The notes under the pieces are model-generated. The model saw only the letters and a list, made by a program, of their open reading frames with translations, did not search any database and was not told the DNA's origin. A DNA stretch of 64,000 nucleotides from CAUZWH01 sp965247665 (GTDB lineage Bacteria > Pseudomonadota > Alphaproteobacteria > SHVV01). The translations under genes were made by a program, and so were the position numbers. Below, one piece after another: positions 35,692 to 43,991 of this stretch (within the stretch, counting starts at the first letter, position 1; each line of letters opens with the position of its first letter). Location: positions 124,001 to 188,000 of the forward strand of contig CBDFHH010000005.1 in assembly GCA_965247665.1 (NCBI GenBank). The letters are read 5' to 3'.

Positions 35692-37425
35692 CTAGTAGCC
35701 GCGTGCGACGCCCTCACGACGCGGGTCGGCACCGCCGCGCAAAGTCCCGCCGGGTGAGCGTTCGATACCGTGCAGACCGCTATTGAGGCCGCGCACTTTG
35801 ACCTGATGACCGAGCACTTCGAGATCGGGTGCGATCGCGGCGATCGCCGTACCGTCTTCAAGGTCGGTTGAGCCGTTGCGATTGGTGTGATGCGGCAAGT
35901 TTATCGCGGCCTGGACGTCAAGCCCCCAATCGAGGACGGCGACAATCGTTTTCGCGACATAGGGGATGATGCGGCTGCCGCCCGGCGAACCGATCGCCAG
36001 CCTGAAGCTACCGTCGGCATTCAGCACGAGGGTCGGTGACATCGAGCTGCGCGGTCGCTTGCCGGGCTCGACCCGGTTGGCGATCGGAACGCCGTCGCGC
36101 ACGGCGAGGAACGAAAAGTCGGTGAGCTGGTTGTTAAGCAGAAACCCACCGGCCATGAGACGAGAGCCAAACGCGTTTTCGACGCTCGATGTCATCGAAA
36201 CCGCGTTACCGCCGGCATCGACGACGCTGAGATGGGTGGTGGACGGCAGCTCGAGCGACGCGTCGTCGGCCCATCGCCGCGTTCGCCGGCCAGGCGGCTC
36301 GCCGGGCGTCGCCCGTCCCATGCTCTCGCTTTCGCGAATCAACGCGGCCCGGCTGGCGAGATAGTCGCGGTCGAGCAGCCCGCGCACCGGCACCGACACG
36401 AAGTCGGCGTCGGCCATGTAGCGGCCGCGATCAGCGAACGCGAGTCGGCTCGCCTCGGAAATCAGATGCACGGCCCGAGGCGAGCCCGGCGCCAGGCTCG
36501 CCATGTCGAATCGTTCGAGCGTGCCGAGAATTTGCAGCACGGTGACGCCGCCCGAGGTCGGCGGCGGCATTCCACACACCGTGTGGTTGCGGTAGGGCGC
36601 ACAAACCGGCTCGCGTTGGTGCGCGCGGTAGCCGGCAAAGTCCTTGCGCGTAAGCGTGGCCGGGTGACGCGGTGCTCCGCCGACGGTGGCAATGATCTGA
36701 TCGGCGATGTCGCCGTCGTAGAAACCGCTCGCGTTCTCGGCGATCTGGCGCAGCGTTTCGCCGAAGGGCGGGTTGCGCAGCAGCCAGCCCGCCGGGCGGG
36801 GCTCCTCGTCGGCACCATAGAAATAGGCGCGAGCGGTCTCAAACGTTTTCAAGTGCTTGTCGCGTTCGATCAGCGCATGCAGCCGCGGCGACACTGCAAA
36901 ACCATGATCGGCCAGGTGAATCGCGGGTGTGAACAAGCGCTTCCACGGTAGTTGGCCGTGGCGCTTGTGGGCGAGTTGGAGCAACGCTACCAACCCGGGT
37001 ATCCCGACCGATTTGCCACCGACCACGGCGTCGAAGAATTTCATCGGCTTGCCGTCAACGATGAACAAATCGGGTGTGGCCGACATCGGCGCCGTCTCGC
37101 GCCCGTCATAGGCCCGCACCGAACCGGCGGCGGCGTCGTAGTAGAGCAGGAACGCGCCGCCACCGATGCCCGACGATTGCGGTTCCACTAGATTCAGGAC
37201 GAGCTGCGCCGCGATCGCCGCGTCGACGGCGCTGCCACCGCCACGGAGTATGTCGATTCCGGCATCGACCGCCCAAGGATTGGCAGCGGCGACCATCGCC
37301 CGCTCAGCCGGCGCGGCGCGGACCGGTCCGGAGACGGGCCAGACGATGCCGGCGATGCTGGCCGTAAGCCAGACCGCGAGGGTCGTAACAATCCGGCGGT
37401 TCGAACGTAAGGGCAGTCGGGGCAT
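35692..37425 (-). CDS. ggt: Gamma-glutamyltransferase
   Basis: 577 residues with an N-terminal signal peptide (VTTLAVWLTASIAGIVWP). The Ntn-hydrolase self-cleavage site and nucleophile threonine lie in ELPSTTHLSVVDAGGNAVSMT, where TTHLSVVD is the start of the small subunit. The large subunit shows GGGSAVDAAIAAQLVLNLVEP and SGIGGGAFLLYYD. It acts on periplasmic glutathione and gamma-glutamyl compounds. It is divergent from the P1 peptidase gene (86-bp gap) and its 3' end abuts the excisionase relic. Confidence 0.93.
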   Translation of the reverse strand: MPRLPLRSNRRIVTTLAVWLTASIAGIVWPVSGPVRAAPAERAMVAAANPWAVDAGIDILRGGGSAVDAAIAAQLVLNLVEPQSSGIGGGAFLLYYDAAAGSVRAYDGRETAPMSATPDLFIVDGKPMKFFDAVVGGKSVGIPGLVALLQLAHKRHGQLPWKRLFTPAIHLADHGFAVSPRLHALIERDKHLKTFETARAYFYGADEEPRPAGWLLRNPPFGETLRQIAENASGFYDGDIADQIIATVGGAPRHPATLTRKDFAGYRAHQREPVCAPYRNHTVCGMPPPTSGGVTVLQILGTLERFDMASLAPGSPRAVHLISEASRLAFADRGRYMADADFVSVPVRGLLDRDYLASRAALIRESESMGRATPGEPPGRRTRRWADDASLELPSTTHLSVVDAGGNAVSMTSSVENAFGSRLMAGGFLLNNQLTDFSFLAVRDGVPIANRVEPGKRPRSSMSPTLVLNADGSFRLAIGSPGGSRIIPYVAKTIVAVLDWGLDVQAAINLPHHTNRNGSTDLEDGTAIAAIAPDLEVLGHQVKVRGLNSGLHGIERSPGGTLRGGADPRREGVARGY

Positions 37426-37511
37426 CGGTTGGGCGTCGTTTTATTGTCAGCCGCCGGGGCGAGGGATAGGTTGCCCGCCTTGCCGCAGCTTAGCACAGGG
37501 TAGTCGCACCG

Positions 37512-38537
37512 ATGAGGCCAGGCGCCCGCAACCTTCTCACCGACGTCGCCGGCATCCATGTCGGCAACGCCGAGGATATCGATATCCGCACCGGTGTGAC
37601 CGTAATCCTACCTGAAGCTCCGGTCGTCGCCGGCGTCGACATTCGCGGTGGCGCACCCGGCACGACCGGGACCGCGGAGCTGGATCCCACGCGCATTGTT
37701 GAACGGGTCGATGCGGTCGTTCTCAGCGGCGGCTCCGCCTACGGCGTTGCGGCCGCGTCGGGCGTACAGTCGTGGCTGCGCGAGCGCGGCCGCGGCTTTG
37801 CGGTCGGTTCCGTGCGGGTGCCGATCGTGCCCGGCGCGATCCTGTTCGATCTCCTGAACGGCGGCGACAAGGAATGGGGCGACGAACCGCCCTATCGCCT
37901 TCTCGCACGACGCGCGTGCGAGACCGCCGACAATGAATTCGCGCTCGGCAATGCTGGCGCCGGGTACGGCGCGACAGCGGGTAGTTTGAAGGGCGGTCTG
38001 GGCAGCGCGTCGATCGTCTTGGACGACGGCGGCGCCGTTGCCGCCATCGTCGCCGTCAACTCGTGCGGTGAAACCACTATCCCCGGCTCGCCGAGCCTGT
38101 GGGCGTGGCCTTTCGAGATGAATGGCGAGATGGGCGGCCAGCCGGTTCCCGGTGGGCCGGTCGCCGCCGGCGATCTCAGCTTTACCTTCGGGCCCGAGCG
38201 CAACACCACGATCGGCGTGGTCGCAACGGATTTCGCCCTCAGCCAATCGCAGGCGGGTCGGATCGCCGCGATGGCGCACGATGGACTTGCGCGCGCCATC
38301 CGCCCGATACATACCCTGTTCGATGGCGATACGATCTTTGCCATTTCCACCGGCGCCCGCGAGCTGGCGTCACCGGCGCAAGCGGCGGTCAGCCATATTG
38401 GCATGTTGGCCGCCGATTGCATGACGCGGGCTATCGGCCGCGGAGTCTATGCCGCCGAAACGCTTGGAGAATTCGGCGGCTATCGCGAGGTCCACGGCGC
38501 CCGCGCCGGGCAAGACCGGAGAGGGGCGCAAAAATAA
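37512..38537 (+). CDS. P1 family peptidase (DmpA/BapA type)
   Basis: 341 residues. DmpA-fold hallmarks are LTDVAGIHVGNAEDIDIRTG at the N-terminus, LSGGSAYGVAAASGV, NAGAGYGATAGSLKGGLG and the self-processing/nucleophile region PERNTTIGVVATDFALS. Family members are Ntn-type aminopeptidases or beta-peptidases. No signal peptide is visible. It ends in a strong hairpin shared with the converging lipoprotein gene. Together with the divergent ggt it could handle small peptides, which is an inference. Confidence 0.88.
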   Translation: MRPGARNLLTDVAGIHVGNAEDIDIRTGVTVILPEAPVVAGVDIRGGAPGTTGTAELDPTRIVERVDAVVLSGGSAYGVAAASGVQSWLRERGRGFAVGSVRVPIVPGAILFDLLNGGDKEWGDEPPYRLLARRACETADNEFALGNAGAGYGATAGSLKGGLGSASIVLDDGGAVAAIVAVNSCGETTIPGSPSLWAWPFEMNGEMGGQPVPGGPVAAGDLSFTFGPERNTTIGVVATDFALSQSQAGRIAAMAHDGLARAIRPIHTLFDGDTIFAISTGARELASPAQAAVSHIGMLAADCMTRAIGRGVYAAETLGEFGGYREVHGARAGQDRRGAQK

Positions 38538-38566
38538 ACGGCGGCCGGCTGCGGCGGCCGCCGTTT
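38536..38566. terminator. Bidirectional hairpin between converging genes
   Basis: AAACGGCGGCC at 38536-38546 pairs perfectly with GGCCGCCGTTT at 38556-38566 across a 9-nt loop. A-runs before and a short T-run after the stem fit Rho-independent termination in both directions. It overlaps the TAA of the P1 peptidase gene and lies 21 bp from the lipoprotein stop. Confidence 0.75.
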
Positions 38567-38586
38567 CTCACTCAAGCGATGCGCCG

Positions 38587-39765
38587 CTAGCGCACGTAGA
38601 TATGGACCTCGTTGGTGTTGGCCATCGTGCTGGTCATCGCCGACAGGCTGACGCGGCCGGCGGGCAAGCCCATATCGGTGAGCGCCCGCAGCACCGATTG
38701 CGCTTGCCTCTTGACCTTCGACGTGTTGAGGGCGACGTCTGCCGGCGCGCCCTGGTTGGGCGTCACCGCCACAAGATCGAACTGCGCCTGGGGCCGCTGC
38801 TCGACCACTCGTGACACCGCGCTGTACAGCGCCCGCTGATAGGGTGGATCGGGACGGTCGAAGCGAATGACCACCAGCGGGCGGCGGTTGGCCGCTGCAA
38901 AGCTTCGTGTCGAAGTCTGCGGCGGCGTGCTGGCCAGCGGGGCAGCCGAGGCGTAGGCGCGATTGACGATGCTGGTACCGAGCAGCTCGCCATTCTTGAT
39001 CGCCAGCGACAAAGTCGTCAGGTTACGCCGCTCGTTGCCGACATAGGCGGTCTGGCGGCTGACATCTTCGCTCAACTCGTTAAGCAGGCGGTCGACCAGC
39101 ACCACGGTCTGGTTGGTCTCGTCTTCGAGGATCGCGAGCTGACGGTGGTCCTCGTCGATCGCCCCCGACAGGCCGTAGGTCGCTCGCACCGATTCGAGAA
39201 TAAACGAGGAGAGCGACGAGTCGGTGGCGGCCAGGTTGGCCAAGCTGTTCATCGCCGCGATGTCGCCGGCCAACCGGTCGAGATCGGCCTGCGCCTCGTT
39301 CCACTGATTGATCAGGACCGGATTGCCGGGCGTGGTTCCAAGCTGAAGCCGTGCCTGCACGGCGGCCACCGTACCGTGGTACCTCTGGGCGTTCCGGGTT
39401 GTGATGTCCCGAATTTGTTGCAACTGCTGATTGCGGCCGCCGATGTTGCGCTGCAATCCGATCAGCTCACCCCGCAGCTGGGTGACTTTCTGGCCAACGA
39501 AGGTGCCGGTCGGCTGCGCCGGCTGCGAGAAGGTCGGCTGGAAGCTGGTTGTGCCAAGAGCCGGCGGCGGGGCCGCGGTCAGAGCCGGACCTACGGTCGG
39601 GCTCGGCAAGGTCTCACCCTGTGAAGGTGGGAGCGTTTGCTGTTGCTGCGGCGGCTCCGGGTCTTCCCCGCTCAGCGACGGCCACAGCCAGCCGTCGACG
39701 AAGGAACAACCGGCGATCGCCAGCGTCGCCACCAGCGTGACGGGTGCAAGAGTCCTCAAAGCCAT
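38587..39765 (-). CDS. Lipoprotein with coiled-coil region, unknown function
   Basis: 392 residues. The signal peptide ends in a lipobox (LAIAGC), so Cys20 should be lipidated. A proline/glutamine-rich spacer (PEPPQQQQTLPPSQGETLP) precedes a long helical/coiled-coil part (about residues 90-260). A compact C-terminal alpha/beta domain follows (RPLVVIRFDRPD; NTNEVHIYVR). It somewhat resembles envelope proteins with an OmpA-like end, but I do not recognise the family. It is monocistronic; the upstream AT-rich region leads to tRNA-Arg on the other strand. Confidence 0.75.
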   Translation of the reverse strand: MALRTLAPVTLVATLAIAGCSFVDGWLWPSLSGEDPEPPQQQQTLPPSQGETLPSPTVGPALTAAPPPALGTTSFQPTFSQPAQPTGTFVGQKVTQLRGELIGLQRNIGGRNQQLQQIRDITTRNAQRYHGTVAAVQARLQLGTTPGNPVLINQWNEAQADLDRLAGDIAAMNSLANLAATDSSLSSFILESVRATYGLSGAIDEDHRQLAILEDETNQTVVLVDRLLNELSEDVSRQTAYVGNERRNLTTLSLAIKNGELLGTSIVNRAYASAAPLASTPPQTSTRSFAAANRRPLVVIRFDRPDPPYQRALYSAVSRVVEQRPQAQFDLVAVTPNQGAPADVALNTSKVKRQAQSVLRALTDMGLPAGRVSLSAMTSTMANTNEVHIYVR

Positions 39766-39978
39766 GTCTTTGTCACCGTAGTGATTGGATCGGCCGTTAC
39801 CAAAGCGCAGCGCGGACGGGTGGAAAACACGCGGATCGATGTACTAACCGTGGCGTGATCTTAGCCAAAGGGGGTACCCTCTTACAAGCCAGTTTACCCC
39901 TATACGACCCCATTGTCTTGATTTCGCAATGACTTATGGGCTGCTGCGAAGATCTTTTTTACAGTATTTTCCGGTTGC

Positions 39979-40007
39979 TTGTCAGTCAATCGGGGATCAA
40001 GTAGTGT
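39979..40007 (+). promoter_or_regulatory. Candidate promoter of tRNA-Arg
   Basis: TTGTCA at 39979-39984 and TAGTGT at 40002-40007 are 17 bp apart, about 40 bp before the tRNA. The surrounding 39850-40000 is the most AT-rich part of the chromosome side of the window. The -10 match is moderate. Confidence 0.4.
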
Positions 40008-40047
40008 CACACGCCCTCGCGGCGCGGAACTGCCGTCGCAGCGCGAA

Positions 40048-40126
40048 GCGCCCGTAGCTCAGATGGATTTAGAGCACTAGACTACGAATCTAGGGGTCGG
40101 GGGTTCGAGTCCCTCCGGGCGCGCCA
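40048..40126 (+). tRNA. tRNA-Arg(ACG)
   Basis: Full cloverleaf: acceptor GCGCCCG pairs with CGGGCGC, the anticodon stem CTAGA/TCTAG encloses loop CTACGAA with anticodon ACG, the T loop is TTCGAGT, and CCA is encoded at 40124-40126. The D loop is one or two bases longer than usual (AGATGGATTTA). It is the integration target for the adjacent prophage: the integrase gene ends 47 bp downstream and converges on it. Confidence 0.97.
40091..40126. other. Presumed attL core in the tRNA 3' half
   Basis: A tyrosine integrase gene lies directly beside the 3' end of tRNA-Arg, and phage genes continue rightward to the window end. By analogy with tRNA-integrating phages the attachment core should lie in the tRNA 3' half, which the prophage would restore. 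The matching attR is outside the window, so the exact core length is unknown. Confidence 0.55.
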
Positions 40127-40173
40127 ACCATTTCAATGACTTAGGATGCGTTCGTTCGCGAACGGACCCGGAG

Positions 40174-41193
40174 TTAGACACTTTCGTCTGGTGGTTTAGA
40201 CACTTTCGTTCGCGTTTCGAGCTTCACGATGGCCGATTTCGCGAGCCGCTGTTGCTCGGCGTGGCGTGTGTAGCGGGTCACCATCGAGCCGGTTCGATGA
40301 CCCAGAATCGCCATGATCTCACGGTCGGTGCAGCCGGCCTCAGCGAGCAACTTGCCGGCGGTGTGGCGCAGGCCGTGGAATTGGAGTCCGGTCAGTTCGA
40401 GCCGCGCTAGGTTTTTGCGAAAACTCGCCTTGAATCCCGAACTGGTGTAGGGCGCGCCGCTCTCGGTGTGGACGATGGCCATGTGCTCGCGCGGGATGCT
40501 GTCCAGCACCTTGGTAAGATCCCGGTGAATCGGTATCGCCAGACGTTCGCCGGTCTTGGCCTGGGCGACATGGATTAGGCCGTCGCGGATGTGCTGCCAC
40601 TGCATTGCTAATACGTCACCTTGGCGCTGGCCGGTGTAGAACGCCAGTTCGAGCGCCCACACCATGCGCGGGTTGGCGCCGGCGCGAAATCGTTCCAGTG
40701 CAGTGTCGGACCAGGGCTCGTAACCCTTGCCGCCCCTGAGCTTCTTCACCCGCGCTGCGGGATTGTCGCTTCGCCACCCGCGCACGACGGCGAAGTTCAT
40801 GAGGATCGATGCCATCTGCAATGCCGAATTTGCCGCACGAGGCGTATCGGCCATCGCATCGCGGAGTTCGTACAACCAGGCGCGGTCGATGTCCTCAACC
40901 GGCAGATCGGCAAACGACCTCCCCAACATGTCGAGATAAATGCCGTAGTAGGCACGCGTTTGCCGGGTGAGCTCGGAGAATTCCGGGCTCGATTTGTATC
41001 GGCAGATCAGGTCGGCGAGTGAACCAGGGATCGCGTCGTCGCGTCGGCCTTCGAGCGTGCGGTTGATCTCGATGACGCGGGCGACACGAGCCGCTTCCTT
41101 GTCCGGCAGGCGTTCGCGCGTGATCCGGTGATACCAGTAGGTGCGACCCTTGACGGTAAAACGCTTAACGTGGGGCAACCTTATAACCTGCAT
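40174..41193 (-). CDS. int: Prophage tyrosine integrase
   Basis: 339 residues. The catalytic set of tyrosine recombinases is complete: Arg in AFYTGQRQGDVLAM, Lys in AQAKTGERLAI, His-x-x-Arg in FHGLRHTAGKLL, the second His in AILGHRTGSMV and the nucleophile Tyr in TRYTRHAEQQ. An N-terminal arm-binding part and SAM-like core domain precede. ATG 41193 is chosen for its GGAGG site; it overlaps the xis 3' end by 29 bp. It converges on tRNA-Arg and would recombine at the tRNA. Confidence 0.95.
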   Translation of the reverse strand: MQVIRLPHVKRFTVKGRTYWYHRITRERLPDKEAARVARVIEINRTLEGRRDDAIPGSLADLICRYKSSPEFSELTRQTRAYYGIYLDMLGRSFADLPVEDIDRAWLYELRDAMADTPRAANSALQMASILMNFAVVRGWRSDNPAARVKKLRGGKGYEPWSDTALERFRAGANPRMVWALELAFYTGQRQGDVLAMQWQHIRDGLIHVAQAKTGERLAIPIHRDLTKVLDSIPREHMAIVHTESGAPYTSSGFKASFRKNLARLELTGLQFHGLRHTAGKLLAEAGCTDREIMAILGHRTGSMVTRYTRHAEQQRLAKSAIVKLETRTKVSKPPDESV

Positions 41194-41443
41194 CGACCAG
41201 CCTCCGGCGCACCTCACCGGCCGGGGACTGTGGGGTATTTCCGGTCAACTGATCAACCGCCTTGTCGAGAGCACGGCGGTCGAAGACCTTTCGGCCGCCG
41301 ATCCTTAGCGGTGCCGGGAACGGATTGCCGATTCGGCTCTCCAGCATGTTCACGGACACGCCGAGATACGCCGCTGCCTGTTCTCTGGACAAAAGACGCG
41401 GCCAGTCCGGGAGATCGCGCAGGTCGGCTCTGGCTGCGGTCAT
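41165..41443 (-). CDS. xis: Excisionase / AlpA-like DNA-binding protein
   Basis: 92 residues with a winged-helix MerR/AlpA pattern: LLSREQAAAYLGVSVNMLESRI followed by PLRIGGRKVFDRRALDKAV. This is usual for phage excisionases that bend att DNA and steer integrase. ATG 41443 is 3 bp after the upstream stop. Its end overlaps int. A damaged close homologue lies at 35457-35633. Confidence 0.85.
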   Translation of the reverse strand: MTAARADLRDLPDWPRLLSREQAAAYLGVSVNMLESRIGNPFPAPLRIGGRKVFDRRALDKAVDQLTGNTPQSPAGEVRRRLVDAGYKVAPR

Positions 41444-41445
41444 GG

Positions 41446-41709
41446 CTACCCACCTGCCCCGAAAGCCTTCGATGCCACTCTCCGTAGCGTGCACGACGAC
41501 GGAGAGGCATTTAGATGCTGGTCCCACCACTGTCGCAGCGATAGCACGCCGTTGGTCTCCATCTGCCGGCCGAGTGCCCGTGCAGCTCCGTTCCAGGCGT
41601 TGCGGCAGGTGGGCGAGCAGAACCGCTTGGCGTGACCACCCCTCGCCAACGGGCGAAACTCGCTGCCGCACCATTGGCAGAAGGTGATGACCTCAGCGGT
41701 GGTGGTCAT
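41446..41709 (-). CDS. Small zinc-finger-like phage protein
   Basis: 87 residues. An N-terminal CQWCGSEF and later HAKRFCSPTCRNAWN give four cysteines spaced as in zinc-ribbon/MYM-type fingers; the remainder is basic. Unknown function, probably nucleic-acid binding. ATG 41709 overlaps the stop of the preceding microprotein gene by 3 bp. Confidence 0.7.
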   Translation of the reverse strand: MTTTAEVITFCQWCGSEFRPLARGGHAKRFCSPTCRNAWNGAARALGRQMETNGVLSLRQWWDQHLNASPSSCTLRRVASKAFGAGG

Positions 41710-41855
41710 GCTTTGCCACGCCAAACATCGTCGAGGTACGCGATGTCGCGTTCGCTCGGGACTGCATAGTATTGTCGCCAAATTCCCATCCAGCGTTCCA
41801 ACCGCCACGCCAGATGGAGCCAGCGGATATGCCGGATGATTGGCCAGCGCTTCAC
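41706..41855 (-). CDS. 49-residue phage microprotein (tryptophan/arginine-rich)
   Basis: The frame GTG 41855 to TGA 41706 begins MKRWPIIRHIRWLHLAWRLE and ends DDVWRGKA. Similar short MKRWP...IRH...WRG proteins recur in phage early operons, though I know no function. A strong ribosome site (GGAGGGAGAGG) precedes it. It overlaps both neighbours by 3-4 bp, which supports translation. It is too short for most gene callers. Confidence 0.6.
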   Translation of the reverse strand: MKRWPIIRHIRWLHLAWRLERWMGIWRQYYAVPSERDIAYLDDVWRGKA

Positions 41856-42172
41856 CCGTCCTCTCCCTCCACCTTCGCGATGAGGGCAGCAACGCGATCC
41901 TCGACTTCGGCTGGCAACACCGAGTTTGAGTCCATGACGGATCTCAACGTCGTCAGCATTTCCCGAGAGGCGGCCATCACCTTTGCGGTGGCGAGGAGCG
42001 CTCGCACTTCACGCTTCGTGCCGCCCTGGCTGAGGTGGGCGAAGTGCTGGCCAGCGGCGTCTTCGATCCACACCCGTCCGCAGGGATCTGACTTCGCGCG
42101 CCAGGGCAAGGGATGAGCTTGGCTCAAGTATCTGTCCTCAAAATTGCGGCCTACCCACTTCGTCTTCGACAT
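41852..42172 (-). CDS. Hypothetical phage protein
   Basis: 106 residues from ATG 42172. The first half has KWVGRNFEDRYLSQAHPLPWR and GRVWIEDAAGQHFAHL. The second half is a helix pair ending EVEDRVAALIAKVEGEDG. The very end resembles that of the 56-residue product at 42949-43119 (ALIAKVKEHDG), so the two may share a domain by duplication. It overlaps the next gene by 4 bp (GTGA). No known function. Confidence 0.7.
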   Translation of the reverse strand: MSKTKWVGRNFEDRYLSQAHPLPWRAKSDPCGRVWIEDAAGQHFAHLSQGGTKREVRALLATAKVMAASREMLTTLRSVMDSNSVLPAEVEDRVAALIAKVEGEDG

Positions 42173-42476
42173 CCGCCATCGACTTATGCGGCAACATCGG
42201 TAGCTCGTATCGACTGACCGGCTCGGGCTGCCACACATGACTCATCTTGCGCGCGATTTCCTCGCTCGTCGGCGTGATGCAATAGATCGCGCCGCTGGAA
42301 TAGAACTGCGTGGCGATGGCTGGTTGCTCGGGATCGGTCGTAAATACGTCGATGCGGATCATGGTCGAGCCGCCGATCTCCTGCTCCGTGACCCTTCCGG
42401 CCAGTCGGCGGTGGCCCATCAGTTCCAGAATCGCCCATTCATCGAAAGGAGTGCGCTGTTCCATCTGTCCGTTCAT
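42138..42476 (-). CDS. Hypothetical phage protein
   Basis: 112 residues. The central segment FDEWAILELMGHRRLAGRVT followed by ATQFYSSGAIYCITPTSEEIA is a pattern I associate with a conserved but uncharacterised phage early protein. ATG 42476 has a GGAG site 9 bp upstream and overlaps the nuclease stop by 4 bp. The 3' end overlaps the following gene by 35 bp. Confidence 0.72.
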   Translation of the reverse strand: MNGQMEQRTPFDEWAILELMGHRRLAGRVTEQEIGGSTMIRIDVFTTDPEQPAIATQFYSSGAIYCITPTSEEIARKMSHVWQPEPVSRYELPMLPHKSMADVEDEVGRPQF

Positions 42477-42952
42477 CGCTTTGATCTCCGCCATTTCCAC
42501 GGTGGGTCGAACGTGCCGGCCCACACGCCGACGCCGGTCTGTTCGGCGTCATGCTGCTCGGCGTGATAGTCGCTCGGATAGCGTGGATCGATCACGGCCC
42601 ATCCGGTCGCGACCAGACGTTGGTTGAGATTGACGGAGCCGACCCAGCACACGCCGAGCAGACGACCGTAGTAGCCGCGGCCCCTTCCCTCGCAGCGGAC
42701 GTCATGGCTTGCAATCATGTCGACCAGGGCGTCTCGAGCGGCCTCGCCGCAGGCATACTCGGCACCGTGGCGCTCGCAGTGCTGCCGCATCTCCGGGGTG
42801 TCCAGGCCCCACAGGCGGACGCGCTCACCGGCGACCTCGATCGTGTCGCCGTCGATCACGCGCGCCGGGCCGGTTACGGTCTCGGCGCCGGCGGGCGTTG
42901 CTAGCGGGAGCAGGGCGACGATGATTGCGGCGCGACAGACCAACCGCTTCAC
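42473..42952 (-). CDS. Secreted thermonuclease-family (SNase-like) protein
   Basis: 159 residues. A signal peptide (AAIIVALLPLATPAGAE) precedes an SNase core: ARVIDGDTIEVAGERVRLWGLDTPE, a Cys-containing loop, YYGRLLGVCWVGSVNLNQRLV and ATGWAVIDPRY. Staphylococcal-nuclease-type enzymes cut DNA/RNA using Ca2+. The Arg/Asp/Glu set (GDT, R in LWGLDTPE context, YYGR) is mostly present. A secreted nuclease inside a phage early operon is unusual. The start is GTG 42952, overlapping the preceding stop. Confidence 0.85.
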   Translation of the reverse strand: MKRLVCRAAIIVALLPLATPAGAETVTGPARVIDGDTIEVAGERVRLWGLDTPEMRQHCERHGAEYACGEAARDALVDMIASHDVRCEGRGRGYYGRLLGVCWVGSVNLNQRLVATGWAVIDPRYPSDYHAEQHDAEQTGVGVWAGTFDPPWKWRRSKR

Positions 42953-43119
42953 CCGTCGTGCTCCTTTACCTTTGCGATGAGGGCGCGGGCCTTCTCGCCG
43001 ATCGCCGCCACAGCGCCGATAACCTCAACCTCGTCTGCTTTTCCGGCGCTGTGGTCGGCCGTAAGTTCTTCCGCTCTCTCGGCGATGAGGGTCAAACCTT
43101 CAACCATGACGCTTCTCAT
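42949..43119 (-). CDS. 56-residue phage microprotein, helical
   Basis: Frame ATG 43119 to TGA 42949, reading MRSVMVEGLTLIAERAEEL and ending ARALIAKVKEHDG. It is an almost fully helical small protein. The C-terminus resembles the end of the 106-residue product at 41852-42172. It overlaps both neighbours by 4 bp (ATGA, GTGA), consistent with coupled translation. Confidence 0.55.
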   Translation of the reverse strand: MRSVMVEGLTLIAERAEELTADHSAGKADEVEVIGAVAAIGEKARALIAKVKEHDG

Positions 43120-43283
43120 CCCCATGGGTTGTTGCGCTCCAAATCGACGAACATGAACCACACGTAGAGGCCGGGCAGTACGCAGATCAGCAAGACCCAC
43201 CAACTCCACACACCGACAATCCACGAGATCACGACCCAGAACAGAACCGGCAGCACCAGACATGGAGGTAGGAGACGCCTCAT
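43116..43283 (-). CDS. Small two-helix membrane protein of the prophage
   Basis: 55 residues: a basic start (MRRLLPP) then almost continuous hydrophobics (LFWVVISWIVGVWSWWVLL and VLPGLYVWFMF), ending in charged DLERNNPWG. This suggests two closely spaced membrane helices. Possible superinfection-exclusion or membrane-modifying role, but that is a guess. ATGA overlaps at both ends tie it to the operon. Confidence 0.6.
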   Translation of the reverse strand: MRRLLPPCLVLPVLFWVVISWIVGVWSWWVLLICVLPGLYVWFMFVDLERNNPWG

Positions 43284-43480
43284 GCTGCGTCTCCCGAGAG
43301 GTCGGGCAGCTCCAACCCCTTGCGACGGGTGTCGCTCATTGTTGCTTCGCTCATGTACTGCCGCCTCGGTATCTGGCGCGGCTCCCAGATGTGGACTACG
43401 CACAATCCGGTTCTGATCGGCTTGCGGTTGCAGCTGTACACCGCGCAGACGGTGATTGGCTCCTTGGCATCCTCAGTCAT
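43280..43480 (-). CDS. 66-residue hypothetical phage protein
   Basis: Frame ATG 43480 to TGA 43280. The sequence has three cysteines and a histidine in the first half (VCAVYSCNRKPIRTGLCVVH), a possible metal site, and a polar C-terminus. No family recognised. It overlaps the upstream and downstream genes by 4 bp each. Confidence 0.6.
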   Translation of the reverse strand: MTEDAKEPITVCAVYSCNRKPIRTGLCVVHIWEPRQIPRRQYMSEATMSDTRRKGLELPDLSGDAA

Positions 43481-43989
43481 GCCGCCTGTCCTGCGTTCCG
43501 GTTGAGTTCATCGACTGTGACGTTGATCATTCCCGAGACGGTTTGCAGCACGGCATCTTTCGAGCGCTGGAACTCGTCCTTGCCCATGGCGCTGGCCGAT
43601 TGAGACCTCGCGGTGAACACATGGACGCTGCGGCCGTCGATCCACACCACGGAGAACGCGTCCACTGGCCGCATGAACTCGGCGAAGCGCCGCGCCTCCA
43701 GCTCCGATCCGGTGACGATCGAGCGCTCGTCGCGGTAGCCGCACCGGATCAGCGCGTATTTGCGCAGATGCTCGACGCTCGGGAACTGAACGGCGAGCGG
43801 TTCCGGCAGATTGCGCCACGCCTCGTTGAGCGCGGCGAAATAGTGAGCGTGGCTCCGGTGCGACCGGCCCTCGTGCGGTACGAGACGGTAAACCTCGCCG
43901 GGCTTGTACTCGCGGCCGGCCAGGGTAACGCTCAGCGGCACCATGGCGTTGCCGGTCCAGCGGAAGGCGATCGGATGGGTGACGGTCAT
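43477..43989 (-). CDS. Hypothetical phage early protein
   Basis: 170 residues. It begins THPIAFRWTGNAMVPLS and contains EGRSHRSHAHYFAALNEAW, FPSVEHLRKYALIRCGYRDE and KSQSA-like SQSASAMGKDEFQRSKDAV. This layout recurs in alphaproteobacterial prophages next to recombination genes, without a known function. The His-rich HRSHAHYF segment might bind metal. Its start lies 2 bp after the coiled-coil gene stop. Confidence 0.75.
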   Translation of the reverse strand: MTVTHPIAFRWTGNAMVPLSVTLAGREYKPGEVYRLVPHEGRSHRSHAHYFAALNEAWRNLPEPLAVQFPSVEHLRKYALIRCGYRDERSIVTGSELEARRFAEFMRPVDAFSVVWIDGRSVHVFTARSQSASAMGKDEFQRSKDAVLQTVSGMINVTVDELNRNAGQAA

Positions 43990-43991
43990 GG

